From 0-14-0-80-60-11 sp049322355 (lineage in GTDB: Bacteria > Desulfobacterota > Desulfobaccia > Desulfobaccales > 0-14-0-80-60-11), in the NCBI GenBank assembly GCA_049322355.1, contig JBMORG010000003.1, positions 1 to 64,000 on the forward strand: a stretch of DNA of 64,000 bases. Direction: 5' to 3'. Within the stretch, counting starts at the first letter, position 1. Every line of letters begins with the position of its first letter. The notes under the pieces are model-generated. The model did no database searches, was not told the origin of the DNA, and saw nothing but the letters and a program-made list of their open reading frames with translations. Of this stretch, positions 28,994 to 38,715 are shown one piece after another. Position numbers and translations under genes: made by a program.

Positions 28994-30438
28994 CGCTGCA
29001 CCCTCCGTCTGCGAAAGGCCCAGATTCCAGCCACCAGCATCACTACCGGGGCCCAAACCAGGCTGGCAAAGAACAACCACCAGATCTGGTAACCCTTCAG
29101 GCTCAAGAGTTGGGCTTTGCCGGTGCCCCGGACCGTGATCTGCTCCGTGGCCTGAGCCAGGAAATTGGCGGTGTTCAGAAACAGGTCGCCATTGCCGAAG
29201 AGGTTGAAAAACGCGTTGGCCGCAAAGTCCACGTCACCGAAGACCACCATATAAGTCTTTGGTTCGGCTGACTGCTCTGTCTTTTTATCCCCGGCCGGGG
29301 TTTGGGCTTTGCTGTCCTTTCGTGTCTGGTCACCTCTGGAGGTTGCCGGCTTGATTTCCACCTGAGCGCCCAGGATAAAAGGGCCTTTCTTGTCGGTCTT
29401 GGGATCAAACTCGGCTTTTTCGGCCTTGATCCACTCCTTGCCCAGCTTCTCATAGCTGGTGGACATGGTGGTGGCCAGGGGCAGCAAGGTGACATCCGGG
29501 TGGTCCTTTTTGAGGAACAGGGGCCGAGCCATGGGGTAAATGGTGACGATATTCTTGAAATCCTGAGTGATTTTGGAGGGACCGTATTGGGACACCAGGG
29601 GCATGACCGCACTCAGCCCCAGGGATTGACTCACCTGATTGACATCCAATATGAGGCCGTTATCCAAATCCAGGCCGTAGCCTGCCAGAAACTCCTTCAG
29701 GCCGCCATCCTCAAAGGCCTCCAACAAGACCAGAAGCCGGCCGCCGCCGTCCAGATAGGACTTCAGGGATTGAACTTCGGTGCTCAGAAGCGCCTTTTTG
29801 GGGGCGGCCACAATGACCACGGCGGCATCCGTAGGGATCGCCCCCCGGGCCAGCAGGTTGAGGGGTTCCACCTCATAGCCCTCGTTTTCCAGGGCCTTTT
29901 TTGCTACTTGAAATCCCCCGGGTTTAGGGTCATTCAGGTCCCGTTCGCCATGGCCGGATAGGAAATAGACTTTCTTGCGCTCTCCCTTTAATACTTTGCG
30001 CAAGGCATTGGTGATGGTGTTCTCATCGGACTGGTCGGCCATTTGACGCCGCCCCTGGTAGTCCAAAAGCACGTTGCCGGCATAGCGGTATCCGGCCTGC
30101 TGGGCCTTGAGGGGTTCCCTCTCAGGGTCCACAAACCGGTAACTGACCTTAGGATTGTGGAAAACGTAGAGCTGCAAGACCTCTTTGGCGCTCTGGCGCT
30201 CGGTGGCGCCTTCGGGCACAAAGACCGTCATGGTGAGAGGCTGAGTGACCTCCTTCAACAGAGCCAGGGTGACCGGTGACAGGGATCGGGTCTGTTCCCG
30301 GGTAATGTCCCAGCGCACTGGATACCAATTGGCCAGCAAGGTAGCCAGGATCAGGATGGCAACCACCAGCATTATCGACAAGGCCGACCCGGCCCCGTAA
30401 AGCATTTGGCGTTTTTTAAATAGATTTCCCCAACTCAC
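28990..30438 (-). CDS. GldG-like ABC transporter auxiliary protein
   Basis: 482 residues: an N-terminal span (LSIMLVVAILILATLLANW), a Gldg/DUF7088-type extracytoplasmic domain (WDITREQTRSLSPVTLALLKEV, VYFLSGHGERDL, LLVLLEAFEDGGLKEFLAGYGLDLDNG) and a C-terminal span (IWWLFFASLVWAPVVMLVAGIWAFRRR). It is the third gene of a four-gene operon and starts two bases after the permease gene. In this family the soluble domain resembles substrate-binding or glutamine amidotransferase-like folds. No substrate is known. Confidence 0.9.
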   Translation of the reverse strand: MSWGNLFKKRQMLYGAGSALSIMLVVAILILATLLANWYPVRWDITREQTRSLSPVTLALLKEVTQPLTMTVFVPEGATERQSAKEVLQLYVFHNPKVSYRFVDPEREPLKAQQAGYRYAGNVLLDYQGRRQMADQSDENTITNALRKVLKGERKKVYFLSGHGERDLNDPKPGGFQVAKKALENEGYEVEPLNLLARGAIPTDAAVVIVAAPKKALLSTEVQSLKSYLDGGGRLLVLLEAFEDGGLKEFLAGYGLDLDNGLILDVNQVSQSLGLSAVMPLVSQYGPSKITQDFKNIVTIYPMARPLFLKKDHPDVTLLPLATTMSTSYEKLGKEWIKAEKAEFDPKTDKKGPFILGAQVEIKPATSRGDQTRKDSKAQTPAGDKKTEQSAEPKTYMVVFGDVDFAANAFFNLFGNGDLFLNTANFLAQATEQITVRGTGKAQLLSLKGYQIWWLFFASLVWAPVVMLVAGIWAFRRRRVQR

Positions 30439-30440
30439 GA

Positions 30441-31229
30441 TTAAGCTCTCCAGCGCCGAGATTCCAACTGTCTCTTAGTGAGAAAGAGAAAGAAGTAGAT
30501 GAAACTCAGGCAGTAAACCAAATCCCGGGTATCAATTACCCCCCCGGTGAAGTTCTCGTAATGGTCCAACAGGGACAGGTACTTAAGAATCCGCCCCAGA
30601 TCCCCGGCCCCCAATTCCTGGACCCAACCGATGATCCAGACCAGGAGCAGCAGGGCAAAGGCTACCACCCCGGCCACGATCTGGTTCTCGGTGAGGCTGG
30701 AGGCAAACAGCCCCAGGGCCAGACAAGCAGCCCCCAAAAGGACCAAACCCAGGTAGCCGGCGCCCACCGCCGACCAATCCAGCGGGGTGAACAGGCCCAA
30801 GACCACGGCATAACTCGCGGTAAAAGCCAGCAAAATGATATAAATCAACAAGGCGGCGGCAAATTTGCCCCAAATTACTGCCCAATCCGTCAAGGGATAG
30901 GTAAACAAGAGCTCTGCGGTTCCGGAGCGCTTTTCTTCGGCTAAAAGGCGCATGGTGATAAACGGCACCATGAACAGCAGAATGATGCCCAAGACCGCAA
31001 ACAGGGGCCGAAAGACCATCTGTTGGGGATTAAGCTGGGCCGCGATCTGGGGGTTGCCGGCCTGCTGAGCTGCCTGGAAGCTGATGATGTTGTAATAAAT
31101 GACGTTGGTGTAGAAAAAATATCCTGCCAGGAGCAGAAAGAAAAAACCCATTATATAAAAAATGGGGGTAGCAAAATAAATCGTCAATTCTTTCCGCACT
31201 ACCGCCAGCCAGCCTCTGATCTGCTTCAT
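30441..31229 (-). CDS. ABC-2 type permease, GldF-like
   Basis: 262 residues with six membrane spans. It opens with WLAVVRKELTIYFATPIFYIMGFFFLLLAGYFF and has FITMRLLAEEKRSGTAELLFTYPLTDWAVIWGKF, the typical EEKRSGT coupling region of ABC-2 permeases. It overlaps the ATPase gene by four bases. It forms the membrane part of the exporter with its upstream and downstream neighbours. Confidence 0.93.
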   Translation of the reverse strand: MKQIRGWLAVVRKELTIYFATPIFYIMGFFFLLLAGYFFYTNVIYYNIISFQAAQQAGNPQIAAQLNPQQMVFRPLFAVLGIILLFMVPFITMRLLAEEKRSGTAELLFTYPLTDWAVIWGKFAAALLIYIILLAFTASYAVVLGLFTPLDWSAVGAGYLGLVLLGAACLALGLFASSLTENQIVAGVVAFALLLLVWIIGWVQELGAGDLGRILKYLSLLDHYENFTGGVIDTRDLVYCLSFIYFFLFLTKRQLESRRWRA

Positions 31230-32161
31230 GACTCCTCTTCCGTTACCAGATTGAGGAAGACCTCTTCCAGGGTAAATTCCTGAGACTTGAGTTCCAGGAG
31301 TTCCCAGCCTCGGCCCACCACCAGCCGGGCCAGGTCCGGTCGCAGTTCGCGGCCGGCGTCGGTTTCCACCAGAAATTTTCCTTCTCCCTGGCTGAGGGTC
31401 CGGTTCACGCCCGCGAGGTGTTGCAAGGCGGCCTCCACTTCAGCCACCGGCCCCTTGACCGTCAGCAGCACCCGGGAGCCATGGCCCAACTGCCGGGAGA
31501 GGGTTTCCGGGCTGTCGCTGGCTACGATCTGACCACGATTGATGATGATGACCCGATCGCAGACCTGGCTCACTTCAGGCAATATGTGACTGCTGAGCAT
31601 TACCGTGTGGGCGCCTGCCAGGTTCTTGATTAACTGCCGGATTTCCACGATTTGGGAAGGGTCCAGTCCGATGGTGGGCTCATCCAGGATGAGCAGCGGG
31701 GGTTGATTCAATAAAGCCTGAGACAGGCCCAGCCGCTGGCGGTAACCCTTGGACAGGGCTGTGACACGGGTGTATTGCACCTCTTCCAGACCGCACGCCT
31801 CCACCACCCGATTAATTTCATTTTTTTCCTCTTTGGCTTCTACGCCTTTGGCTTGGGCGGCAAACCGCAGAAATTGAGCCACCGTCAGGTCGGAATAAAT
31901 AGCCACGTTCTCCGGCATATACCCTAAGGACCGCCGGGCCGCCAGCGATTCGGTAACGCAGTCGTAGCCGTTGATCCGGGCCGTGCCTGCGGAGGGCGCC
32001 AGGAATCCCGCCAGGATTTTCAAGGTGGTGGTTTTCCCGGCGCCGTTGGGACCCAGGAAGCCCACAATCTCCCCGGCCGCCACCTGGAAATCCAGGCGGC
32101 TGACGGCCAGGTGCGGACCGTAATACTTGGTCAGGTCCTGAACTTCTATCATTGTCTCCAT
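31226..32161 (-). CDS. ABC transporter ATP-binding protein, GldA-like
   Basis: 311 residues with Walker A FLGPNGAGKTTTLK, the signature LSKGYRQRLGLSQ, Walker B LLILDEPTIGLDPSQ and switch histidine MLSSHIL. A C-terminal extension of about 90 residues is typical of drug/lipid-type ABC-2 exporters. It is the first gene of the operon. The start could be 32161 or the in-frame ATG at 32152; neither has an ideal site. Confidence 0.95.
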   Translation of the reverse strand: METMIEVQDLTKYYGPHLAVSRLDFQVAAGEIVGFLGPNGAGKTTTLKILAGFLAPSAGTARINGYDCVTESLAARRSLGYMPENVAIYSDLTVAQFLRFAAQAKGVEAKEEKNEINRVVEACGLEEVQYTRVTALSKGYRQRLGLSQALLNQPPLLILDEPTIGLDPSQIVEIRQLIKNLAGAHTVMLSSHILPEVSQVCDRVIIINRGQIVASDSPETLSRQLGHGSRVLLTVKGPVAEVEAALQHLAGVNRTLSQGEGKFLVETDAGRELRPDLARLVVGRGWELLELKSQEFTLEEVFLNLVTEEES

Positions 32162-32248
32162 GCCTAAGATACCGTTTTTCGTTTTTGGTTTTTCGTTTTT
32201 GTTTAAGAAAGAATCGTGGGGCTGCGTTTCTGCCGGCTAACCGTGGGA

Positions 32249-33187
32249 TTATTTGAGCCACGCCTCCTTGAAAGCTGCCACGGTGCGCGCCAGCCCGTCC
32301 CCGAGGTTGACCCGAGGCTGCCAGCCCAGCTCTCTGTGGGCCAGGGTGCTATCCAGGGCGCTGCGGCGCTGCTCTCCCGGCTTGGCAGGGCCATGCACCG
32401 GCCCCAGGGGAGAGTCCATAAGTTCCTGGACCTTAAGGTAAATGGTGAGTATATCCGTTTCTTTGCCGCTGCCGATGTTGAAAGTGCCGGCGTTGGGATA
32501 AGTAAGGGCCAAAACGTTGGCGGCCACAATATCCCCCACAAAAACGAAGTCCCTGGTCTGCAACCCGTCGCCGTTAATCCGGGGCTGCTGCCCGGCTAGA
32601 AATTTTTCAATGAATATGGCTACTACACCGGCTTCTCCTTGGCCGTTCTGGCGGGGGCCGAAGACATTGGCATACCGCAGGGAGATGGGGATGATGCCGT
32701 GTTCCCGGTGATAGAAATGCATATAGTGCTCCACCGCCAGCTTGGCAATTCCGTAAGGAGCCTCGGGTTGGGGCCGATCTTCCTCCCGGGCCGGCAGCGG
32801 GGCTTTATCCCCATACATGGCGCCCCCGGTGGAGGCGAAGATGATCTTTTCAACCTGGGCCTGGGCCGCGGCCTGAAAAAGGTTAAGGGACCCCAGGATA
32901 TTCTCCTGGGCATCCAGGACCGGATCGTTCACTGATACTTGCACGCTCATCTGGGCGGCATGGTGGATAATTATATGTGGCTGCCAGCGACGAATGAGGT
33001 CTGCGGTTTCCGGGGACTTGATGTCATAAGGGTAGAACTGCGCTGCGGCTGGCACATATTCCCGCTTTCCCATGGACAAATTGTCCACCACCGCCACCTC
33101 GTGGCCTTCGGCCACCAAATGATCCGCCACGTGAGAGGCGATAAAGCCGGCCCCGCCGGTTACCAGTATCCGCTTTGGTGCGTTCAT
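32249..33187 (-). CDS. NAD-dependent sugar epimerase (UDP-glucose 4-epimerase-like)
   Basis: 312 residues, an extended short-chain dehydrogenase: LVTGGAGFIASHVADHL, VVDNLSMGKREYV, IIIHHAAQMSVQVSVNDP, FASTGGAMYGD, catalytic YGIAK, LRYANVFGPRQNGQGEAGVVAIF and RDFVFVGDIVAANVLAL. It probably epimerises a UDP-hexose or UDP-N-acetylhexosamine for surface polysaccharide. It lies upstream of the ABC operon on the same strand, 87 bases away, so co-transcription is possible. Confidence 0.9.
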   Translation of the reverse strand: MNAPKRILVTGGAGFIASHVADHLVAEGHEVAVVDNLSMGKREYVPAAAQFYPYDIKSPETADLIRRWQPHIIIHHAAQMSVQVSVNDPVLDAQENILGSLNLFQAAAQAQVEKIIFASTGGAMYGDKAPLPAREEDRPQPEAPYGIAKLAVEHYMHFYHREHGIIPISLRYANVFGPRQNGQGEAGVVAIFIEKFLAGQQPRINGDGLQTRDFVFVGDIVAANVLALTYPNAGTFNIGSGKETDILTIYLKVQELMDSPLGPVHGPAKPGEQRRSALDSTLAHRELGWQPRVNLGDGLARTVAAFKEAWLK

Positions 33188-33407
33188 GGATTCCCCTTTC
33201 CTTGTCTAACTTTTTATAATAACTAATTTGTTTCTCCAGATGCAATTATTTCCGGTTCGGCCGACGGGCAGATGTCTTTGGCAAAATTTAGGTGTGTTTT
33301 GCTGTGTTCCTTGATATTATTGCTGGTAAGTTTAAATAAAATAAATAATTGTTCATAATCATATTATGGAATAAATTCTGACAAAAAAGATAATAAGGAG
33401 GGGAGAT

Positions 33408-34859
33408 ATGGTGCTTGGGGCCCGGATTGGAGGAGCAATACTGGGCTTAGTCCTTCTGCTGGCGCCAGGAGCGGCCAGTGCGGTAGAGCCTCCGGTATTC
33501 GATTTAAAACAACTTGTGATTATGGCCTTGTCATACAGCCCGGAGGTCAAAGCCACCAAAAGCGAAGTGACCCTGGCCAAGGAACAAAAGAATGAAGCCC
33601 ACTTCTACCGCTGGCCGCAATTTGATGCTGTGGCCCTGGGCGGGGTGGTACCCAATGCCCGGAGGGGAGAAGTGCGCCAGGTGGGAAAGAACAAGACCCT
33701 CTATTACCCTGATCCAGCCGGCAAGATCCACGGGGTGAACGTGTTCGGCAACCTGACGTTCACTCTTTTGCAGCCTCTTTATACCTTTGGCAAAATCGCC
33801 TACCGGGAAGAAGCCGCGGGCAAAAATGTTTTGGTTAAAAAAGCCGGGGTCGACCTCAAAAAAGGCGAGGTTATGTACCAGGTGGCTCAGGCCTATTATG
33901 GTCTGATCCTGGCCAACCAGGGGAAGGACGCGGTTCAAGACGCCCGCACCTACTTGAAGGATGCCCGGGAACGAATTAACCGCCTGCTCCGCATTGGCTC
34001 GCCCAACGTCAAGGAAAGCGACCAGTACCGCCTGGCCATGTATGAGGGTGGGGTGGAAAAATTTGCGGCTCAGGCGGACGAGGGGGCCAAGGTGGCCTAC
34101 CAGGCTCTGAAGGCCTTGGTGGGCTATGGTCCCAACCAGGATTTTCAAGTTCCCCAGGATCTCCCGGCGCCTGCCGCTCCCCAGGGATTAGACCACTACA
34201 TCCGCATGGCCTTGGAAATGAGGCCCGAATTGACCCAGCTCAAGCATGGTCTGGTGGCCCGGCAATTGCTGGTGGACGCGGCCAAGGCCGACCGCCTCCC
34301 CTCTTTCTTCTTTGTGGTGTTGGGCCAGGTGGCCGGTGCCCCGGGGCGCGACTACAACCCCGACCCCTATGTAAATGACTACTTTAACGGGATCGGGGCC
34401 TTGCCCGCGGTGGGAGCCCAGTTACACTTCGACTTCGGTATCCTCAGGGCCAAGATCGGTCAGGCCCGGGCCGAACTGGAACAATTGAAGTACACTGAAA
34501 AGCATGCCCTCATGGGCATCCCGGTGCAGGTGGCCAAGGATTACGGCAAGGTGCAGGAGAATTATAAGGCCTCCAGCGGCCTGGAGAAGGCCTATACCAA
34601 CGCCCGCCGCTGGCTGATCACCTCCTTCAGTAATTTTGATATGGGGCTGGGGAAAATGGACGATATTTTCCAGGCCTTCGAGCGCTACGGCTCCTTCCGG
34701 GGCGATTATCTAATGGCCCTGTACGACTACAATCTGGCAGCAGCAGAGCTGGATAAATCCAGCGGGGCTTATCTCAAACAGTTGCCGTCAGAGGAAAAAC
34801 CCGAAAAGGATATTACGCCAAGCAAAGCTGTAAAGCCCACCAGCTCCTCCGGCAAATAA
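33408..34859 (+). CDS. TolC-family outer membrane protein
   Basis: 483 residues. A signal peptide (GAILGLVLLLAPGAASA) is followed by two outer-membrane efflux repeats: LVIMALSYSPEVKATKSEVTLAKEQKNEA starts the first and MALEMRPELTQLKHGLVARQLLVDAAKADRLPSFF the second. LQPLYTFGKI and QLHFDFGILRAKIGQARAELEQL match the beta-strand/coiled segments of TolC. AGGAGGGG precedes the ATG. No inner-membrane pump or adaptor gene is adjacent. It is divergent from the sugar epimerase and ABC operon. Confidence 0.93.
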   Translation: MVLGARIGGAILGLVLLLAPGAASAVEPPVFDLKQLVIMALSYSPEVKATKSEVTLAKEQKNEAHFYRWPQFDAVALGGVVPNARRGEVRQVGKNKTLYYPDPAGKIHGVNVFGNLTFTLLQPLYTFGKIAYREEAAGKNVLVKKAGVDLKKGEVMYQVAQAYYGLILANQGKDAVQDARTYLKDARERINRLLRIGSPNVKESDQYRLAMYEGGVEKFAAQADEGAKVAYQALKALVGYGPNQDFQVPQDLPAPAAPQGLDHYIRMALEMRPELTQLKHGLVARQLLVDAAKADRLPSFFFVVLGQVAGAPGRDYNPDPYVNDYFNGIGALPAVGAQLHFDFGILRAKIGQARAELEQLKYTEKHALMGIPVQVAKDYGKVQENYKASSGLEKAYTNARRWLITSFSNFDMGLGKMDDIFQAFERYGSFRGDYLMALYDYNLAAAELDKSSGAYLKQLPSEEKPEKDITPSKAVKPTSSSGK

Positions 34860-34901
34860 TGCTGTTTTGGTTTTTGGATCAAGTGTAAAACTTGCAATAT
34901 C

Positions 34902-34929
34902 AGGGCGGATCTGAGGGTCCGCCCTTTTT
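34902..34929 (+). terminator. Rho-independent terminator after the TolC-like gene
   Basis: The stem AGGGCGGA/TCCGCCCT with loop TCTGAGGG is followed by TTTT. It lies 42 bases after the stop. Confidence 0.85.
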
Positions 34930-34970
34930 ACTCCGGCCGCAGTTTTGTCATCTGGGATCAAAAGAGGTTC

Positions 34971-35726
34971 ATGCCCACCGGTTTTTCTGTAATCCGAAGG
35001 GCCGCGAAGGAAGCCGCCAACAATCAGAGGTCTAAACAAGGGGGGCAGGTGCAGAGGGGCCAAGGATTTCGGGAATATCGGGAGTTTCTCAAGTTTGCGG
35101 GGGATTTGGTGCGTTTGCCGATTCCCGGTGAAGGTCCCCTGGACCATCTGCTGCCCGAGGCTAGGTGGCGGGAGCTGCTGGCCGGGGTCCCGGATGAAGC
35201 GGCCTGGCTTATGACTCTGTCCCAGGCCACCGGGGTCTATTTCTTCCCCTCCCGGGAGTGGGTCCAGACTTTGATGCGATATTTAAAGTTCTTAAAGGTG
35301 ACCCGGCTCCTGGAGGCCGGAGCAGGGAGGGGCTACCTCACCGCGGCCCTGGCGCCCTTATGCGATGCCGCGGGCATAAAATTTAGGGCCGTGGACAAAG
35401 GCGAGGGGGAATTTGTTTCGGGCCTGCCGGTCTATGCCGGGGTGGCGGCAGGGGACGCCTTTGCCGTAATCCAGGAGTTCGCTCCGGAGGTGGTGGTCTA
35501 CGCCTGGCCCCCGCCGGGACAATCACTGGCTGCCATTTGCCAAATGTCATTTCTGCGCTATCTTATCGTAATAGGAGAAGCAGACAGTAATACTACCGGG
35601 GCCCGGAGAGATTGGCAGACTTTGCCGCACCTGCGGTCTGCGGCCTTGTCCCGTTGCGGGCGGGGACGGACCGGCAGCCAGAGGCACGCGGTGACCGTTT
35701 TTTATGGCGGTTGGAAAAAGTCGTAG
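34971..35726 (+). CDS. SAM-dependent methyltransferase-like protein
   Basis: 251 residues. The middle contains TRLLEAGAGRGYLTAALAPLC, a good glycine-rich SAM-binding motif I, then FRAVDKGEGEF in the position of motif II. The N-terminal 110 residues include a helical segment (ARWRELLAGVPDEAAWLMTLSQ), and the C-terminus ends with a strand (HAVTVFYGGW). The target is unknown. An AGAGG lies before the ATG. Confidence 0.7.
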   Translation: MPTGFSVIRRAAKEAANNQRSKQGGQVQRGQGFREYREFLKFAGDLVRLPIPGEGPLDHLLPEARWRELLAGVPDEAAWLMTLSQATGVYFFPSREWVQTLMRYLKFLKVTRLLEAGAGRGYLTAALAPLCDAAGIKFRAVDKGEGEFVSGLPVYAGVAAGDAFAVIQEFAPEVVVYAWPPPGQSLAAICQMSFLRYLIVIGEADSNTTGARRDWQTLPHLRSAALSRCGRGRTGSQRHAVTVFYGGWKKS

Positions 35727-35809
35727 GAAATGGCAAAAGTTTTTACTTTATCAGGCATAATTAACCAAATCCCCCCTTTTTCCAAAAGGGGGAAACTTAG
35801 GATGACTCA

Positions 35810-38524
35810 ATGCGCAAGTCTTCCCTGGATGCATTTTTCAAACCCAAAGCGGTAGCGGTGATAGGGGCCAGCGAAAAGGAACAGACCATCGGGGGCGCCC
35901 TGGTCCGCAATCTTCTGAAGGACGGGTTTCCCGGCGAAATTTACCCGATAAACCGCAACTATCAGGAAATCCAGGGGCTTCGGGCCTATCCCTCAACCGT
36001 CGAAGTCAAGGCCCCCATTGATCTGGCCATCATTGCCATCCCTATTAAAGATGTGGCGGATGCCATGCGGGAATGCGGCCAGGCCGGGATTGGCGCTGCC
36101 ATCATCATTTCCGCCGGCGGCAAAGAAACCGGGTTGGCGGGCAAAGAGATTGAAGCGGCGATTAAGGAGGAGGCGCAAAAAGCGGGGATTCGGTACCTGG
36201 GGCCCAACTGTCTGGGTATCCTGTGCCCGTCCTCCAAGCTGCACGCCAGTTTTGCGCCCCATTGCGCCCAACCGGGGAACCTGGCCTTTATCTCCCAAAG
36301 CGGCGCCTTGTGCAGTTCCATCCTGGGGTGGGCCATCCCCAAGAAGATCGGCTTCAGCCACTTCATCAGTGTGGGGTCCATGGCGGACGTGGATTTCGGC
36401 GATCTGATCGATTATCTGGGCAACGAAGAGCAGGCCCGGAGTATCGTCATTTACATGGAGAATCTGACTCAACACCGGAAGTTCATGAGCGCCGCCCGCT
36501 CGGTTTCCCGCATCAAGCCTATTATTGTGATCAAGGCGGGGCGCAGCCGGGCAGGGGCCCAGGCTGCGGCTTCCCATACCGGAGCCATGGCCGGGGCCGA
36601 CCGGGCCTACAATGCCGCGTTCCGGCGGGCCGGTATCATCCGGGTAGACACCATCGGGCAGCTTTTCGACTGCGCCGAAGCCCTGGGGAAGGTGAAGAGC
36701 CCCACCGGCGGGAACCTGGGGATCATCAGCAACGCCGGGGGGCCGGGGGTCATGGCGGTGGATGCCCTGGCCCGTTGGAACCTGGAACCCGCGATCCTGT
36801 CTCAGGAGACCCTGGCGAAGCTGGATGAATTTCTGCCGTCCTATTGGGGCCGGATTAATCCCATCGATATCTTAGGGGACGCCTCGCCGGAACGTTATCA
36901 AAGGGCCGTAAAGGTGGCCATGGCGGCCCCGGAGCTTTCGGGGCTGGTGATTATCCTATCCCCCCAGGCCATGACCGATCCCACCGGAGTGGCCAAGGCA
37001 GTGGCCCCGGAAATCGGGGGCAAAGCCCGGCCGGTATTTGCGGTGTGGATGGGGGGTACGGATGTGGAGGCCGGGGTCCAGATACTTAACGAGGCCGGGG
37101 TCCCCACTTTTGAGACCCCGGAGCAGGCCGTGGACACCTTCATGGAAATGTATTTCTATAACCGGCACCTGGAACTCTTGCAGGAGACCCCGCCCCGGCT
37201 GACCCAAGACGTGAGCGTGAATACCCGGCAGGCCAAAACTTTCCTCTGCCAGTGCCTGGAGCGCCCGGGAGGGGTGCTGACGGAACTGGAATCCAAGGCC
37301 ATCTTGAGCGCCTACGGCATCCCGGTGAACCCCACAGTGGCGGCGTCTTCCGGGGCCGATGCTGCGTCCGTGGCCCGGGTTATGGGCTTTCCGGTGGGGT
37401 TGAAGATAAACTCACCGGATATCAGCCACAAGTCCGAAGTAGGCGGGATGCGCTTCAATCTCCAGGATGAAAAAGAAGTCATGACTGCTTATGATGAAAT
37501 CATCATGGCGGTGAGGTCCTCCAAGCCAGAGGCCCATATTTTGGGGGTAACGGTTCAGACCCAGGAGAAGAATCCCACCTGTGAACTTATTATCGGCAGC
37601 AAACAGGACCCGGATTTCGGCCCCCTCATCCTTTTCGGGGCCGGAGGAGAATTCACCGAGGTGCTGGAGGATTCGGCGGTGGACCTGCCCCCGTTGAACT
37701 TGCTCCTGGCCCGGCGGTTAATTGAAAAACCCAGAATTGCAAGGGTCCTCCGGGGCTATCGCAACACCCCGCCTGCCGACCTGGATCGACTGGCGGAGAT
37801 CCTGGTGCGGGTTTCCCAACTGGTCACGGATTTTCCAGAGATCGCGGAACTGGACATCAATCCCCTGATGGTTATCAACGGGCGCTTTGTGGCGGTGGAT
37901 GCCCGTATTATCGTCAAGCCCACAGAGGTTCCACCGCCGCGCCACCTCATCATCGCCCCTTATCCCAACCAATACGAAAGCGATTGGATGCTCAGGGACG
38001 GCACACCGGTGCTGCTGCGACCCATGAAACCGGAAGATGAACCCCTGGTATCCGAGTTTCTGGGCAAATGCTCGGAGGAGACCATATTTTTCCGCTACTT
38101 CAAGCTCATCAAAAAGTGGACCCATGAAATGCTCATTCGCTTCACCCAGAATGATTACGACCGGGAGTTGGGCTTGATGGCCATCGGCCAGCCGCCCGGT
38201 CCCGAGGTCATGATGGGGGTAAGCCGCCTGGTCATGGCAACGGACCGGTCCACGGCAGAGTTTGCGGTGATCGTGGCCGATCCCTGGCAGGGCAAAGGTT
38301 TGGGGCCCAAACTGTTGGAGCGCATCACGGAGATTGCCCGGGAGCAGGGGGTAAAGCTCCTCCACGGGGATGTCCTGGCCCAGAACCAGCCGATGCTGGA
38401 CATGGTGAAGCGTCTGGGATTTTCCTTGCGGAAAGATACCGAGGGCGGGACCTACAGGGTCGAAATGGTCCTGACCGGAGACGGTCTGCGGCCGGCATGT
38501 GCGGTGGATGCGGCCATCGTCTAA
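35810..38524 (+). CDS. ADP-forming acyl-CoA synthetase fused to GNAT acetyltransferase
   Basis: 904 residues. Order: CoA-binding domain (FFKPKAVAVIGASEKEQTIGGALVRNLL), succinyl-CoA-ligase-like domain with ASHTGAMAGADRAYNAAF, ATP-grasp domain (about 470-700; KINSPDISHKSEVGGMRFNL; ELDINPLMV), and a C-terminal GNAT domain (about 720-890; LRPMKPEDEPLVSEFLGKCSEE, FAVIVADPWQGKGLGPKLLERI). This is the architecture of Pat/PatZ protein lysine acetyltransferases. The SHTG histidine, which carries phosphate in active ADP-forming synthetases and is lost in some Pat proteins, is present here. It may be an active acyl-CoA synthetase, a regulator of other CoA ligases, or both. Confidence 0.92.
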   Translation: MRKSSLDAFFKPKAVAVIGASEKEQTIGGALVRNLLKDGFPGEIYPINRNYQEIQGLRAYPSTVEVKAPIDLAIIAIPIKDVADAMRECGQAGIGAAIIISAGGKETGLAGKEIEAAIKEEAQKAGIRYLGPNCLGILCPSSKLHASFAPHCAQPGNLAFISQSGALCSSILGWAIPKKIGFSHFISVGSMADVDFGDLIDYLGNEEQARSIVIYMENLTQHRKFMSAARSVSRIKPIIVIKAGRSRAGAQAAASHTGAMAGADRAYNAAFRRAGIIRVDTIGQLFDCAEALGKVKSPTGGNLGIISNAGGPGVMAVDALARWNLEPAILSQETLAKLDEFLPSYWGRINPIDILGDASPERYQRAVKVAMAAPELSGLVIILSPQAMTDPTGVAKAVAPEIGGKARPVFAVWMGGTDVEAGVQILNEAGVPTFETPEQAVDTFMEMYFYNRHLELLQETPPRLTQDVSVNTRQAKTFLCQCLERPGGVLTELESKAILSAYGIPVNPTVAASSGADAASVARVMGFPVGLKINSPDISHKSEVGGMRFNLQDEKEVMTAYDEIIMAVRSSKPEAHILGVTVQTQEKNPTCELIIGSKQDPDFGPLILFGAGGEFTEVLEDSAVDLPPLNLLLARRLIEKPRIARVLRGYRNTPPADLDRLAEILVRVSQLVTDFPEIAELDINPLMVINGRFVAVDARIIVKPTEVPPPRHLIIAPYPNQYESDWMLRDGTPVLLRPMKPEDEPLVSEFLGKCSEETIFFRYFKLIKKWTHEMLIRFTQNDYDRELGLMAIGQPPGPEVMMGVSRLVMATDRSTAEFAVIVADPWQGKGLGPKLLERITEIAREQGVKLLHGDVLAQNQPMLDMVKRLGFSLRKDTEGGTYRVEMVLTGDGLRPACAVDAAIV

Positions 38525-38567
38525 AATAGCAGCCTGTAAAAAAGTTTCACAAATTAAGGCACGTTAA

Positions 38568-38661
38568 ACTTCCCCTCCCCTGGTGGGAGGGGAATAAGAC
38601 AACGAAATCATCCAGATATTTCACCCACCCTGACCCGCCCCATCCAGGGGGAGGGAATTTA
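38568..38661. repeat. dispersed palindromic repeat, family A copy 1
   Basis: CCCCTCCCCTGGTGGGAGGGG, then GAATAAGACAACGAAATCA, then CACCCTGACC and CATCCAGGGGGAGGGAATT. It shares GAATAAGACAACG-AATCA and the flanking CCCTCCCCTGGTGG arms with 49144-49256. A related CCCTCCC...GGGAGGG arm is at about 12485-12510. It has no coding capacity. Confidence 0.75.
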
Positions 38662-38715
38662 GGCATAGCATATAGATGCTCAAATTCGAATGAGGTAAAA
38701 GACAGGAGGACAAAA

